64,000 nt of DNA from Saliniramus fredricksonii (GCF_900094735.1 NZ_FMBM01000002.1:620001-684000), one strand, 5' to 3'. Shown: positions 39,436 to 53,849, counted from the first letter of the stretch. The notes: generated by a model from the letters alone, not told the origin. Numbers and translations: made by a program.

Positions 39436-39563
39436 CCAGTCGGAACGTATATGCGACGTTTTCTGCGTATTCGCCGTCGTTGCCAGAGCATCACGCCGGC
39501 GCATTTGCAGGCATGCTGACATCATCGGCTCCATCGTAGCGCGAGCAGGAAGCGAGGGTCATC

Positions 39564-40982
39564 ATGGCAACGGAACATGCAACGGAATCAACGGGCCTCG
39601 AGCAGCCCGTCACGCAGGGCGCCGCGATCGAGGGCTTCGAGCCCACTGACGCGCATATCCCGACCCTGATGCGCAACGTCGCGGGTCATTGCGAGAGCGT
39701 CGATCAATCCGACAGACGCGTCCCGATCAATCTGCGTCAATCCGGCCCCACGCCGGTCCAGATGCTGATTTCGACGCGGGTGCGCAAGTCGCCCTACTGG
39801 CATCTCTCGGTCGAGGCCGGCTGCTGGCGTGCCACGGTCTATAACCGCATGTACCATCCGCGCGGTTATACCCGCCCGGATGACGGCGGTGCGATGGCGG
39901 AATACGACGCGCTGATCAACCACGTCACCATGTGGAACGTCGCCGTCGAGCGGCAGATCCAGGTGAAGGGCCCTGACGCGGAGGCCTTCGTCAATTACGT
40001 CATCACCCGCGACGCGACGAAGATCCAGCCCATGAAGGGCAAATACGTCATCTTGTGCAACGAGGATGGCGGTATTCTCAACGACCCGGTGCTGCTGCGC
40101 ATCGCCGAAGACGAGTTCTGGTTCTCGATCTCCGACAGCGATCTGGAGCTGTGGATGCGCGGCGTCAATATCGGCAAGGGCTTCGATGTCACGATCGCAG
40201 AGATCGACGTCTCCCCGGTGCAGATCCAGGGCCCGAAATCGGAAGACCTGATGGCTGATCTGTTCGGCGATGCCGTGCGCGATCTGCCCTTCTACGGGCT
40301 GATGGAAGGCAAGGTTGCCGGTTGCGACGTGATCGTCTCGCAGACGGGGTTTACTGGCGAGAAGGGCTACGAGATCTATCTGCGCGATGCCACGCTGCAT
40401 GCGGAGAAGATGTGGGATGCGGTTCTCGCGGCGGGCGAGAAGCACCAGCTCATGGTGATCGCCCCGGCCCACCACCGGCGCATCGCGGCGGGGATCCTCT
40501 CCTGGGGGCAGGATATCGACCAGGAGACGCTGCCCTTCCAGTGCAATCTGGCCTATCAGGTGCCGCGCCTGAAGACCGCCGACTATATCGGCAAGGCGAA
40601 GCTCGAAGCCGTGCGCGACGAGCTCGAAGCCGGGCGCTATCCCTTCCGCAACATCATGGTGGGGATGAAGCTCGGGGGCAAACCGATCACCGATTACGCG
40701 CCCGATTTCTGGCTGGTCTCCGGCCCGCAGGGCGGTGAGCCGATCGGCTACGTCACCTCGCCCTGGTACTCGCCGGAGCTCGGCGTGAACATCGCGCTCG
40801 CCTGGGTGCCGGTGGAATACAAGGAACTCGGCACGCCGCTCAATGTCTGGCTGCCGGATGAATATGCCGAGACGCCCGGCATCGCGGTGGCGGCAGAGGT
40901 CTGTGACATTCCGTTCCGGCCATCGGTCAACGCCAATGCGCGTGAACGCGCACGCAGCCAGGGGCGCGACTACGCCTACTGA
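39564..40982 (+). CDS. GcvT-family tetrahydrofolate-dependent aminomethyl/methyltransferase
   Basis: This 472-residue protein has the GcvT (T-protein) fold: MWNVAVERQIQVKGPDAEAF, VSPVQIQGPKSEDLMADLF, SQTGFTGEKGYEIYLRDATL and a C-terminal barrel (GEPIGYVTSPWYSPELGVNI). It is longer than glycine-cleavage T-protein (about 370), and no gcvH or gcvP is present. Relatives in this context include DMSP demethylase DmdA and other THF-dependent demethylases, so it may transfer a methyl group from an onium or amine substrate to THF. It is the first gene of a plus-strand set with metF-like, fhs and a dehydrogenase. The substrate is not known. Confidence 0.8.
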   Translation: MATEHATESTGLEQPVTQGAAIEGFEPTDAHIPTLMRNVAGHCESVDQSDRRVPINLRQSGPTPVQMLISTRVRKSPYWHLSVEAGCWRATVYNRMYHPRGYTRPDDGGAMAEYDALINHVTMWNVAVERQIQVKGPDAEAFVNYVITRDATKIQPMKGKYVILCNEDGGILNDPVLLRIAEDEFWFSISDSDLELWMRGVNIGKGFDVTIAEIDVSPVQIQGPKSEDLMADLFGDAVRDLPFYGLMEGKVAGCDVIVSQTGFTGEKGYEIYLRDATLHAEKMWDAVLAAGEKHQLMVIAPAHHRRIAAGILSWGQDIDQETLPFQCNLAYQVPRLKTADYIGKAKLEAVRDELEAGRYPFRNIMVGMKLGGKPITDYAPDFWLVSGPQGGEPIGYVTSPWYSPELGVNIALAWVPVEYKELGTPLNVWLPDEYAETPGIAVAAEVCDIPFRPSVNANARERARSQGRDYAY

Positions 40983-41069
40983 GCGCAAGATCGGGAAGCG
41001 CCGTACAGGGCGCTTCCCGAAAATCGCCAAGAGCGACACGCCACCAGCCTGCAACCGAGCGAGGCGGCC

Positions 41070-42014
41070 ATGGACGGATTTCGCGAATTTCAGGCGATCA
41101 CGGGAGATGCCGCGCCGCTCACCCGCGCCGGTCGGATGGCCCGGCTGCTGGCTGATGCCTCGATCGAGATCGCCCCGCGCCAGATTGCCGAGGGTATCCC
41201 GGCACCGGGCGCGCTTGATCCGATCGGGGAAGTCTTCGTGCCCTTCCTGCCCGGTGCGGATTTCGATCAGACGCTGGATGCCTGTCGCGATCTGTCGCTG
41301 CGCGGCTTCACACCGGTGCCGCATCTGCCCGCCCGCGCCGTGCCCGATAACGACACGCTCGCACGCTTTCTCGACGGCCTCGCCGCGCATGATGTCACAA
41401 GGCTTTTGCTGATCGCCGGCGATGCGCCCCGGCCCGTCGGGCCGTTTGCCGATACGCTCGGCCTCCTCGATATGCCGCAATTCGCCGATGCGGGCCTGAC
41501 CCGGTTCCATGTCGCCGGGCATCCGGAGGGCCATCCGCATGCGGATGAGGCGACGCTGATGGCGGCCCTGCGGTACAAGCAGGCGCATGCCCGCGCGCAT
41601 GGCCTGTCGCTGACGATCGTGACGCAGTTCAGCTTCGACGCCGCCCCCGTCATCGCCTGGTGCGCGCGTCTGAGCGCAGCGGGGATCGACGCGCCTGTGC
41701 GCATCGGCATTCCCGCACCTGTCGGGATGGGAACGCTGATCCGCTTTGCCATGCGTTGCGGTGTCGGTGCCTCGGCACGGCTGCTGGGCCGGCGGCCCGA
41801 TGCACTGCAGATGCTCAAGCGTTTTGATCCGCTGCCCTTGATCGCGGGCTTCGCCGGATCAGATGACGCGAACCCGCCCACGAACCTTGCAGGGGTTCAC
41901 CTGTACTGTTTCGGCGGCGCAGCGCAGGCTCTGTCCTGGCGCGCGCAGGCCCTCGATGATCTGCGCGCAACGGCCCAACGAGAAACCGCACATGTCGAGG
42001 ATGCCGCATCATGA
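41070..42014 (+). CDS. Divergent methylenetetrahydrofolate reductase (MetF family)
   Basis: This 314-residue TIM-barrel protein is related to MetF, which interconverts 5-methyl-THF and 5,10-methylene-THF with FAD. Alignable catalytic points are the Glu in SIEIAP (for FEFFPP), the Asp in LLIAGDAP (for ALRGD), the Gln in VTQFSFD (for ITQFFFD), and GVHLYCFGG near the end. It is far from the biosynthetic MetF in sequence. Together with the preceding GcvT-family protein it could oxidise methyl-THF in a catabolic direction. It overlaps fhs by 4 bases (ATGA), so they are translated together. Confidence 0.78.
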   Translation: MDGFREFQAITGDAAPLTRAGRMARLLADASIEIAPRQIAEGIPAPGALDPIGEVFVPFLPGADFDQTLDACRDLSLRGFTPVPHLPARAVPDNDTLARFLDGLAAHDVTRLLLIAGDAPRPVGPFADTLGLLDMPQFADAGLTRFHVAGHPEGHPHADEATLMAALRYKQAHARAHGLSLTIVTQFSFDAAPVIAWCARLSAAGIDAPVRIGIPAPVGMGTLIRFAMRCGVGASARLLGRRPDALQMLKRFDPLPLIAGFAGSDDANPPTNLAGVHLYCFGGAAQALSWRAQALDDLRATAQRETAHVEDAAS

Positions 42015-43753
42015 ACACCTTTCCCCAGACCCGCTTTTCGCAGGATGCGACCAAGCGCCAGGCCGATCTCCCGCCGCCCGGCGCGCCCGATATCGAGATC
42101 GCCCGCGCCGCGCGCATGCGCCCGATCCTCGGCCTCGCGGAGGAAAAGCTCGGCCTCACGCCGGATGCACTGATCCCGCATGGCCATTACAAGGCCAAGC
42201 TCACCCATGACGCGATCGCGGGCCTGCGCGAACGCCCGCGCGGCAAGCTCGTCCTCGTTACCGCGATCACACCGACCACCGCCGGCGAGGGCAAGACCAC
42301 GACGAGCGTGGGGCTCAATGACGGGCTCAACCATCTCGGTGCGCGTTCCATCGTCTGCCTGCGCGAGCCGGCGCTCGGGCCGTGCTTCGGCATGAAGGGC
42401 GGCGCTGCTGGCGGCGGACGGGCACAATTGCTGCCGATGGAGGACATCAACCTGCATTTCAACGGCGATTTCCACGCCGTCACCGCCGCGCACAACCTGC
42501 TCTCGGCCATGCTCGACAACCATCTGCACTGGGGCAATGCCCAGGATATCGATGTGCGCCGCATCACCTGGAAGCGCGTCATTGACATGAACGACCGGGC
42601 GCTTCGCAACATCACCATCGGCCTCGGCGGGCCGGCCCATGGCGTGCCGCGCGAGGATGGTTTCGACATCATCGCTGCCTCGGAAGTGATGGCGATCCTC
42701 TGCCTTGCCGAAGATCTCGACGACCTGCAACGCCGGCTCGGCGCCATCGTCATCGGCTATCGCCGCGACAAGACCCCCGTCACCGCCCGTGATATCGGTG
42801 CCGATGGTTCGATGGCCGTGCTCTTGCGCGATGCGCTCCAGCCCAATCTGGTCCAGAGCATCGAGCATGCCCCCGCCTTCGTGCATGGCGGCCCGTTCGG
42901 CAACATCGCCCATGGCTGCTCTTCGGTGATCGCCACCAAGGCGGCTTTGGCGCTCGCCGATATTGTCGTCACGGAAGCCGGATTCGGCGCTGATCTGGGC
43001 GCCGAGAAGTTCCTCGACATCAAATGCCGCCAGGCGGATCTGCGTCCGGACGCGGCGGTGCTTGTCTGCACCGTACGCGCGCTCAAGGCGCAGGGCGGGG
43101 TGGCGAAAGCCGATCTCGGTCGCGAAAATGTCGAAGCCGTGCGGCGCGGTGGCGATAATCTGCGCCAGCATATCCGCATCCTGCGCGCGTTCGGCCTCGC
43201 CCCGATCATCGGCCTCAACGATTTCACCGGCGACAGCGATACCGAGCGCGCGGCGATCGAGAATATCTGCGCCGAGGAAGGCGTGCGTCTCGTCCTCGCT
43301 CGGCACTGGGCGGAAGGCGGTACCGGTGCAGCTGATCTCGCACAGGCCGTACTCGACGCACTCGATGCGCCGCGCGAGCCGGTGCGGCTGATCTATCCCG
43401 ACGATGCGCCACTCGGCGAGAAGATCCGCGCGGTCGCGACCGGTCTCTACCAGGCCTCCGACATCGCCCTGTCCGACATGGCGGCGCGCAAGCTCGGCGA
43501 ATACGAAGCGCTCGGTTTCGGCCATCTGCCGGTCTGCATCGCCAAGACGCAATACAGCTTCTCCGCCGATGCCGCGCGCGGCTCGGACGTGGCCGGTCAC
43601 GTTTTGCCGGTGCGCGACGTGAAGCTCTCCGCCGGGGCAGGCTACGTCGTGGCTTTGTGCGGGGAGATCATGACCATGCCCGGGCTGCCACGACAGCCGG
43701 CGGCACTCGGGATCGGGCTCGACCGGGACGGAGAGATCGTCGGGCTCTCATAG
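42011..43753 (+). CDS. fhs: Formate–tetrahydrofolate ligase
   Basis: Fhs links formate and THF to 10-formyl-THF with ATP and can run backwards to recover ATP from C1 units. The 580-residue length and motifs are typical: nucleotide loop [57 protein letters not shown] and [20 protein letters not shown]. It overlaps the MetF-like gene and is followed, after 40 bases, by the dehydrogenase. It fits a route that turns demethylation-derived C1-THF into formate. FolD, needed between methylene- and formyl-THF, is not in the window. Confidence 0.96.
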   Translation: MNTFPQTRFSQDATKRQADLPPPGAPDIEIARAARMRPILGLAEEKLGLTPDALIPHGHYKAKLTHDAIAGLRERPRGKLVLVTAITPTTAGEGKTTTSVGLNDGLNHLGARSIVCLREPALGPCFGMKGGAAGGGRAQLLPMEDINLHFNGDFHAVTAAHNLLSAMLDNHLHWGNAQDIDVRRITWKRVIDMNDRALRNITIGLGGPAHGVPREDGFDIIAASEVMAILCLAEDLDDLQRRLGAIVIGYRRDKTPVTARDIGADGSMAVLLRDALQPNLVQSIEHAPAFVHGGPFGNIAHGCSSVIATKAALALADIVVTEAGFGADLGAEKFLDIKCRQADLRPDAAVLVCTVRALKAQGGVAKADLGRENVEAVRRGGDNLRQHIRILRAFGLAPIIGLNDFTGDSDTERAAIENICAEEGVRLVLARHWAEGGTGAADLAQAVLDALDAPREPVRLIYPDDAPLGEKIRAVATGLYQASDIALSDMAARKLGEYEALGFGHLPVCIAKTQYSFSADAARGSDVAGHVLPVRDVKLSAGAGYVVALCGEIMTMPGLPRQPAALGIGLDRDGEIVGLS

Positions 43754-43793
43754 CGACGCAAGCGGCCGACATGGCCTGAAACGAGCGAGGTGG

Positions 43794-46244
43794 ATGATGA
43801 AGAACGCGATGCCCTCCCATGCCCGTGTCGTCGTCATCGGCGGAGGCGTCGTCGGCGTCTCCACGCTCTACCACCTCGCTCGCAAGGGCTGGTCGGATGT
43901 GGTGCTGATCGAGCGCAAGGAGCTCACCTCCGGCTCGACCTGGCACGCGGCGGGGCTTTTGCCGCTCTTTAACATGAGCTACTCGGTCGGCCAGATCCAC
44001 AAATACTCCGTCGCGCTTTACGGAGCGCTGGAGGCGGAGACCGGGCAGGATGTGGGGCTTTCGCGCGTCGGCAATATCCGCCTCGCCACCAGCCGCGACC
44101 GCATGGACGAGTACCGCCAATATGCCGGCGTGGCGCGATCCATCGGTGTGAATGTCGAATTTCTCACGCCTGAGCAGGTCGCCGAAATCTGGCCCTTCGC
44201 GGTGCCAGACGGCCTCGTCGGCGCGATCCGCCATCCCGATGACGGCTATGTCCAGCCCGCCGATCTGACCCAGGCGCTCGCCACCGGCGCCCGCGCGTTG
44301 GGCGCCTCGATCCATCGCCATACCAGCGTGCTGTCGATCACGCAGAAGCCCGATGACGAATGGGTCGTGACGACCGACAGGGGCGCGATCACCTGCGAAC
44401 ACGTCGTCTGCGCCACCGGCAGCTTCGCCCGCCAGACCGGGCGCATGGTCGGGCTCGACATCCCGGTCATGCCGGTGGAGCATCAGTATATCGTCACCGA
44501 GCCGCATCCCGAGATCGTGGCGCGCCGCGCGCAGGGCGATAGTGAGCTCGCGGTTTTGCGTGAATCCGACGGCTCCTGGTACATGCGCGAGGAACGCGGC
44601 GGGCTGCTGCTCGGGCCCTACGAGGCCGGCGCGCCCGCCTGCTACCGCGACGGCCCGGGCGCGGACAGCGAATACGAACTCTTTCAGGAGGATCTCGACC
44701 GGCTCGCGCCACATATCGAGAGCGCCATCGCGCGCGTGCCGATCTTCGGGGAGGTCGGCGTCAAGCAGGTCTATAACGGCGCCATCGCCTATACGCCGGA
44801 CGGCAGCCCGATCATCGGCCCGGCCTGGGGCAAGCGCAATTTCTGGCTCAACGAGGGCCACAGCTTCGGCATTACCGCTGCGGGCGGGGCGGGCTGGCAA
44901 CTCGCCGAATGGATCGTCGAGGGCGAGCCCACGATCGACATGCTTGGCGTCGATCCGCGCCGCTTCGGCGATTACGCGTCGAAAGCCTATCTCGCGGCAA
45001 AGAACGAGGAGGCTTATGCCAGCGTCTTCACCATCCACTATCCCGATGAGGAGCGCCCCGGCGCGCGCCCGCTGCGCCAGGCCCCCTGTCACGACCGGAT
45101 GAAGGCGCTCGGCGCCGTGTTCGGGCAGAAATTTGGCTGGGAACGCCCCAATTTCTTTGCGCCCGCCGGCACGCCGCGGGAGGATCACTGGTCCTTCCGC
45201 CGCTCGCGCTGGTTCGATGCGGTGGGGGCGGAATGCGCCAATGTCATGGAGAATGTCGGCCTGCTCGACATGACCCCCTTCGCCAAGGCGCGGCTTTCGG
45301 GGCCGGGCGCGCAGGCCTTCCTCGACCGGATCGTGGCGAACCGTCTGCCGGGAAAGACCGGGCGCGTCGGCCTGTGCCATTCACTCTCGCCCGGTGGCGG
45401 CGTGCATTCGGAATTCACCATCCAGCGCGAGGCGGATGACAGCTTCTACCTCGTCTCGGCGGGGGGCTTCCAGCGGCTCGACCATGACTGGATCGGCAAG
45501 CACCTGCCGCGCGACGGCTCTGTCGATTTCGACAATCTCACCAGCGCCATGGGCGTGCTCGTGATCGCCGGCCCGAAGGCGCGGATGCTGCTCGAACGGG
45601 TCTGCGCCGACGACGTCTCCAACGCGGCGCTGCCCTGGCTCGCGGGGATCGAGACCAGCATCGGGCTCGCCCCGGCGAAGGTGCTGCGCGTGAATTTCGT
45701 TGGCGAGCTCGGCTACGAGATCCATCACGGCATCGAATATCAAAATCACATCTTCGACACCCTGATGCAGGCCGGCGCTGATCTCGGTCTCGCACCCTTC
45801 GGCATCCGGGCGATGGAATCCATGCGCATCGAGAAATCCTACCGCATGGTGGGCACGGAGATGTCGATCGAATATCCGGCGCTCGAATCCGGGCTCGACC
45901 GCTTCATCCGCCTCGACAAGGGCGATTTCCTCGGGCGCGAGGCATTGCTGCGGCGTCAGGCCGAGGGGCTGCGCAATCTCTTCGTGACGCTCGAAGTGAG
46001 TGGCCATAACGACGCCGATTCGCTGGGCAACAACCCGCTCTTCAGCGCCGGCGAGATGATCGGACGCACCACGAGCGGTGCCTATGGTTTCCGCGTCGGC
46101 AAATCGCTGGCGCTCGCCATGGTCCGCCCGGATCACGCCGCGGTGGGGACACAGATGGAGATGGATCTGCTCGGCGCGCCCTGCATCGCCACGGTGCTCG
46201 GCGAGAGCCCCTATGATCCGGAAAATGCGCGGCTGCGGGCGTAA
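43794..46244 (+). CDS. Dimethylglycine/sarcosine dehydrogenase-like flavoprotein
   Basis: This 816-residue two-domain enzyme has an N-terminal FAD-dependent amine dehydrogenase part (VVVIGGGVVGVSTLYHLA; SGSTWHAAGLLPLF with the His that carries covalent FAD in dimethylglycine dehydrogenase; GHSFGITAAGGAGWQLAEWI). From about residue 430 a GcvT-like THF-binding domain follows (GLLDMTPFAKARLSGPGAQA, VNFVGELGYEIHHGIEYQ). It probably demethylates dimethylglycine, sarcosine or a related N-methyl amine to give methylene-THF. It lies 40 bases after fhs in the same direction. Which amine it uses cannot be decided from sequence. Confidence 0.87.
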   Translation: MMKNAMPSHARVVVIGGGVVGVSTLYHLARKGWSDVVLIERKELTSGSTWHAAGLLPLFNMSYSVGQIHKYSVALYGALEAETGQDVGLSRVGNIRLATSRDRMDEYRQYAGVARSIGVNVEFLTPEQVAEIWPFAVPDGLVGAIRHPDDGYVQPADLTQALATGARALGASIHRHTSVLSITQKPDDEWVVTTDRGAITCEHVVCATGSFARQTGRMVGLDIPVMPVEHQYIVTEPHPEIVARRAQGDSELAVLRESDGSWYMREERGGLLLGPYEAGAPACYRDGPGADSEYELFQEDLDRLAPHIESAIARVPIFGEVGVKQVYNGAIAYTPDGSPIIGPAWGKRNFWLNEGHSFGITAAGGAGWQLAEWIVEGEPTIDMLGVDPRRFGDYASKAYLAAKNEEAYASVFTIHYPDEERPGARPLRQAPCHDRMKALGAVFGQKFGWERPNFFAPAGTPREDHWSFRRSRWFDAVGAECANVMENVGLLDMTPFAKARLSGPGAQAFLDRIVANRLPGKTGRVGLCHSLSPGGGVHSEFTIQREADDSFYLVSAGGFQRLDHDWIGKHLPRDGSVDFDNLTSAMGVLVIAGPKARMLLERVCADDVSNAALPWLAGIETSIGLAPAKVLRVNFVGELGYEIHHGIEYQNHIFDTLMQAGADLGLAPFGIRAMESMRIEKSYRMVGTEMSIEYPALESGLDRFIRLDKGDFLGREALLRRQAEGLRNLFVTLEVSGHNDADSLGNNPLFSAGEMIGRTTSGAYGFRVGKSLALAMVRPDHAAVGTQMEMDLLGAPCIATVLGESPYDPENARLRA

Positions 46245-46315
46245 GGGGCGATCCGCTTGACGCGCGCCGGGGAGCGAGGCACTCAGTCGTCTTCGACGCG
46301 TTGCGGAGACGACAG

Positions 46316-47074
46316 ATGAAGCACCCCTTCGTTCACACGCGCAGCCATTCCTGGCTGCGCCGCCAGATCGGCAGTGTCCGCAAGCTGTGGTTTCGCTGGC
46401 GGCACGGGAAGGCGCCTTTTGAAACCCGCTATTTCGATACGCGCTTTGTTTGTACCCTCGGCGACAGCGTGTCCAAGGGTATTGCGGTCAATACCTACGA
46501 CAATCGCCAGCTGCGCTTTCTGATGGACTGGGCGCGGCGCGAGAAGCCGGATCGCTTCTATGATATCGGCGCGAATCTCGGTCTCTACGCCTGCGTGCTG
46601 GTCGGGCAGGGCGTCGTCGCCTCCGCTGTCGCCTTCGAGCCCGATCGCAACAACCGGCGCCTGCTCGAACGCAATATCGCCCTCAACCGGCTCGAGGAGC
46701 GCATCGCCGTGCGCGACTACGCTCTGGGACGGGAAGAGGCCGAGCTCGCCTTTCGCGAAGGTGCGCAGGATAATCGCGGCACCTCCCGCATCGTCGGCGA
46801 AGGGGAGTCGGATGGGGCGAGCGCCGGGCAGTATGCGGTTACGGTGATGCCGTTCGATCGGGTCGCGGATGTCGCCGGCGAGACCCTGATGATCAAGATG
46901 GATTGCGAGGGTTTCGAGAGCGAGGTGATCGCCGGCATGCGGCAGGCGCTTGGGCGCAACCGTTGCCTCATCCAGATCGAGGCTTTCGATGACGACAATG
47001 CCGAAAGCCTGAAGAGTCTCGGCTACCGCCATATCGGCACGATCCACGCCGACCAGTACTGGGTCAATTTCTGA
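46316..47074 (+). CDS. FkbM-family methyltransferase
   Basis: This 252-residue SAM-dependent methyltransferase has the FkbM pattern: DRFYDIGANLGLYACVLVGQ as the SAM-binding loop, AVAFEPDRNNRRLLERNIAL, and LMIKMDCEGFESEVIAGMRQ. Family members methylate hydroxyls on sugars, lipids or peptides. Start 46316 (MKHPFVHTRS) has GGAG about 8 bases upstream; a start at 46301 is open too. It is 71 bases after the dehydrogenase and seems unrelated to C1 catabolism; a surface-polysaccharide role is a guess. Confidence 0.85.
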   Translation: MKHPFVHTRSHSWLRRQIGSVRKLWFRWRHGKAPFETRYFDTRFVCTLGDSVSKGIAVNTYDNRQLRFLMDWARREKPDRFYDIGANLGLYACVLVGQGVVASAVAFEPDRNNRRLLERNIALNRLEERIAVRDYALGREEAELAFREGAQDNRGTSRIVGEGESDGASAGQYAVTVMPFDRVADVAGETLMIKMDCEGFESEVIAGMRQALGRNRCLIQIEAFDDDNAESLKSLGYRHIGTIHADQYWVNF

Positions 47075-47080
47075 CGCGGC

Positions 47081-47108
47081 GCGCGCGGGGCTTCAGCCGC
47101 CCGCGCGC
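47081..47108. terminator. Possible bidirectional terminator between convergent genes
   Basis: A 9-bp GC stem (GCGCGCGGG at 47081–47089 with 47100–47108) with a 10-base loop lies between the stops of the FkbM-type gene and the oxoprolinase-type gene. No T-run is present on either side, so intrinsic termination would be weak. Confidence 0.4.
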
Positions 47109-47117
47109 ACTGCCACA

Positions 47118-50744
<3,627 letters not shown>

Positions 50745-50884
50745 CTCGCCGTGCTCCCGTTTCGATTTCGCAGCGCGCAATTAAGCCTGCGCGGGACGCG
50801 GGGGCAAGTGCAGGGGCGGGGCGTGTGGGCCAAGATGGGGTTGTGTGGCAAAAACGCGGGAGCGAAACGGCTGTTTCAGTCCGC

Positions 50885-51925
50885 TCACCCGATCGCGTAA
50901 TAGTCCCGATACCAGGCCACGAAACGCTGCACGCCTTCCTCGACCGTTGTCCCGGGGCGATAGCCGGTCAGGGCCTGGAGCAGATCGGCGGAGGCGACGG
51001 TTTCGCGCACATCGCCTTTCTGCATGGGCAGCATGTTGCGGATCGCCTCGCGGCCGAGCTCGCGCTCGATGGTCTCGATGAAGGGCAGGAGCCCCACCGG
51101 CTGACCACCGCCGATATTGACCACGCGCCAGGGCGCGGCAGGGGAGAGCGAATCATCGATGCCCTCCACGGGCTTGCCCGCCTCCGGCGGGGTCTCGATC
51201 AGGCGGGTGACGGATTCGATCAGATCGTCGATATAGGTGAAGTCACGCTTCATGCGACCTTCGCCATAGATATCGATCGGCTCGCCCGCGAGGATGGCCT
51301 TGACGAATTTGAACAAAGCCATGTCCGGGCGGCCCCAGGGGCCATAGACGGTGAAAAAGCGAAACGCCGTCGTCGGCAGGTTCCACAGATGCGCATAAGA
51401 ATGCAGCATCGCCTCATTGGCTTTCTTGGTGGCCGCATAGAGCGTGATCGGATGATCGGTACGATCCGTCTCGCCGAACGGCATTTCGGTGTTGGCGCCG
51501 TAGACGGAGCTCGTCGAGGCGGCGAGGAAATGCCGCGGCGCGCTCTCGCGCACGCCCTCCATGACGTTGAAGGTCCCGGTGAGATTCGAATCGATATAGG
51601 CGCGCGGATTTTCCAGCGAATAGCGCACGCCGGCCTGGGCTGCGAGATGCACCACCGTATCCGGCTTTGCCTCGCCGAAGATCTCCGCAATGCGCGCGGC
51701 GTCCTCCAGCATCACCTCATGGAAACGGAAGGCGTTGGTGCCCTCGCCGCCCGCGCCGCGCAACTGGGTCAGCCGCGCCTGCTTGAGGCGCACATCGTAA
51801 TAATCGGTCATCCCGTCAATGCCGATCACCACCCAGCCATCGGCAAGGAGGCGGCGCGCGAGGTGGAAGCCGATGAAACCGGCAACGCCGGTGACGAGTG
51901 CGGTGCGTGTGGTGGTGACGTTCAT
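50885..51925 (-). CDS. UDP-glucuronate 4-epimerase-like NAD-dependent epimerase
   Basis: This 346-residue extended short-chain dehydrogenase has the NAD loop [19 protein letters not shown], the catalytic [14 protein letters not shown] … YAATKKANE (Ser and YxxxK), and [20 protein letters not shown], which is characteristic of UDP-glucuronate 4-epimerases (LpsL/CapI type). It would make UDP-galacturonate for surface polysaccharide or lipid A decoration. Start 51925 ([13 protein letters not shown]) is supported by GGGATC upstream. It stands alone. The 230 bases to the recN stop hold no gene. Confidence 0.9.
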   Translation of the reverse strand: MNVTTTRTALVTGVAGFIGFHLARRLLADGWVVIGIDGMTDYYDVRLKQARLTQLRGAGGEGTNAFRFHEVMLEDAARIAEIFGEAKPDTVVHLAAQAGVRYSLENPRAYIDSNLTGTFNVMEGVRESAPRHFLAASTSSVYGANTEMPFGETDRTDHPITLYAATKKANEAMLHSYAHLWNLPTTAFRFFTVYGPWGRPDMALFKFVKAILAGEPIDIYGEGRMKRDFTYIDDLIESVTRLIETPPEAGKPVEGIDDSLSPAAPWRVVNIGGGQPVGLLPFIETIERELGREAIRNMLPMQKGDVRETVASADLLQALTGYRPGTTVEEGVQRFVAWYRDYYAIG

Positions 51926-52155
51926 TGATCCCGTGCCCAGTCGGCAGATACGGCGCATTTCATGCCGCCCGCCTTGCCCGTTTTCCCTTATCATCCGAAC
52001 CGCGTTCAAACCAGAGCCCAGGCATGGGGCGGCGTATAACCCGGGCCGGGTTGCGCGATCGCAGCCCGATCCGAATCGCTGTGATCCCGTTGAACCACAT
52101 CACCTTACGGGGCCTGCGCACGCTCTCTGGACTCTCGCGCGCGCACTCGCGTGGC

Positions 52156-53835
52156 CTAGTGCCGGGCGAGGGCGCCTTCGAGGAGCTTGATGGCGGCGGC
52201 GCGGGCTTCGCTGGTGATGGTGGCGCCGGCCAGCATACGGGCGATTTCCTCGCGGCGGCTTTCCTCGATGAGCGGTGCGACGCGCGTCGCCACCCGCTCT
52301 TCCTCGGCGATGGATTCCTTGGCGATGAGGAAATGACGTTCGGCGCGCGCTGCGACCTGCGGGGCGTGGGTGACGGCCATCACCTGTGTGCTTGCGGCGA
52401 GGCGCGCGAGGCGTTGGCCGATCGCATCCGCCACGGCGCCCCCGACGCCGGTATCGATTTCGTCGAAGACGAGGGTCGGCGCGGAGCCCCGATCCGCCAG
52501 CACGACCTTCAAGGCCAGCATGAAGCGCGACAGCTCACCGCCGGAAGCGACCTTCATCATCGGTCCGGCGCGCGTTCCGGGATTGGTCTGGGCCCAGAAT
52601 TCGACCCGGTCGAAGCCGCTGGCATCACGCGACTGTTCATCGACCGTGATATGCGTGATGAAGCGCGCGCGCTCCAGCTTGAGCGGCGGCAATTCTCTCT
52701 CGACGGCGGCATCGAGCGTCGCAGCCGTCTTCGCCCGGGCGGCGCTCAGGCGTTGTGCAGCTTCGCGGTATCCGGCCTCGGCCTGCGCCAGCGCAGCCTC
52801 GCGGGAGGCGAGTTCCTCTTCGCCGGCATCGATTGTGGCGACATCTGCGGCGAAACGCGCGCGCAGATCGGCGAGATCATCGGGCAGAACGTCGTATTTG
52901 CGGCCGGCTGCGCGCAGGGCGAAAAGCCGCTCTTCGACATTCTCGAGCTCGCGCGGGTCGAATTGCGCATCGCGCAGCGCCTGTTCGAGCGCATCACGCG
53001 CCTCGTCACAGGCGACGAGCACGGCATCGAGCGCGCGCACGCTCGGCTCGATCAGCTGCGGCGCCTGCTCGGTGCGCCGCTCCAGGCGGCGCAGGGCAGC
53101 GGAGATCGCGGGGACGGGAGAGGCCTGGCCGGTGAGGACGTCCTGGGCTTCGGAGAGTTCGGTGGTGACCTTCTCGGCCTGCATCATCTCCTGTCGCCGG
53201 GTAGCCAGTTCGGCCTCCTCGCCGGGTTGCGGCGCAAGCGCGTCGAGCTCCTCGACGGCATGGCGCAGATAATCGGCGTCACGGCGCGCCTTCTCGATCC
53301 GCGCGCGCTGCGTGTCGAGCGCCTTGCGCGCCTGCGACACGGTGGCGGCTGCGTCGCGTACGGCGGCGACGGCGGATTCATGCCCGCCATAGGCGTCGAG
53401 AATCGCGCGGTGTGTGGCCGGATCGATCATGGCGCGGTCATCATGCTGGCCGTGGATCTCGACCAGTCTCGTGCCAACCGCGCGCAGAACCTGGACGCTG
53501 ACCGCCTGATCATTGATGAAGGCCCGGGTACGCCCATCCGCCATCTGCATCCGACGCAGGATCAGGTCGCCCTCGGTATCGATATCCGCCTCTGCCGCGA
53601 CAGCACGCGCAGGATGGTTCGTGGCGATATCGAAGACGGCGGTAATCTGTCCCTGCGATTCACCATGGCGTACGAGCGACCCGTCACCGCGCCCGCCCAA
53701 AGCAAGGGCGAAGGCGTCGAGCAGGATTGACTTGCCCGCACCCGTCTCGCCGGTGAGCACGCTCAGCCCGGCATCGAACTGGAGCTCGAGCCGGTCGATC
53801 AGGACGATGTCGCGGATCGAGAGCTGAACCAGCAT
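52156..53835 (-). CDS. recN: DNA repair protein RecN
   Basis: RecN is an SMC-like ATPase that acts early in double-strand break repair. The 559-residue protein has Walker A in LTGETGAGKSILLDAF, a long coiled-coil middle with Ala/Glu/Arg-rich helices, the ABC signature region around KVASGGELSRFMLALKVVLA, and Walker B in LVFDEIDTGVGGAV. Start 53835 (MLVQLSIRDIVLIDRLEL) matches the family; the longer frame overlaps bamD. It lies 14 bases after the bamD stop, in the same direction. Confidence 0.96.
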   Translation of the reverse strand: MLVQLSIRDIVLIDRLELQFDAGLSVLTGETGAGKSILLDAFALALGGRGDGSLVRHGESQGQITAVFDIATNHPARAVAAEADIDTEGDLILRRMQMADGRTRAFINDQAVSVQVLRAVGTRLVEIHGQHDDRAMIDPATHRAILDAYGGHESAVAAVRDAAATVSQARKALDTQRARIEKARRDADYLRHAVEELDALAPQPGEEAELATRRQEMMQAEKVTTELSEAQDVLTGQASPVPAISAALRRLERRTEQAPQLIEPSVRALDAVLVACDEARDALEQALRDAQFDPRELENVEERLFALRAAGRKYDVLPDDLADLRARFAADVATIDAGEEELASREAALAQAEAGYREAAQRLSAARAKTAATLDAAVERELPPLKLERARFITHITVDEQSRDASGFDRVEFWAQTNPGTRAGPMMKVASGGELSRFMLALKVVLADRGSAPTLVFDEIDTGVGGAVADAIGQRLARLAASTQVMAVTHAPQVAARAERHFLIAKESIAEEERVATRVAPLIEESRREEIARMLAGATITSEARAAAIKLLEGALARH

Positions 53836-53849
53836 GGGTTTTGCCGGCT

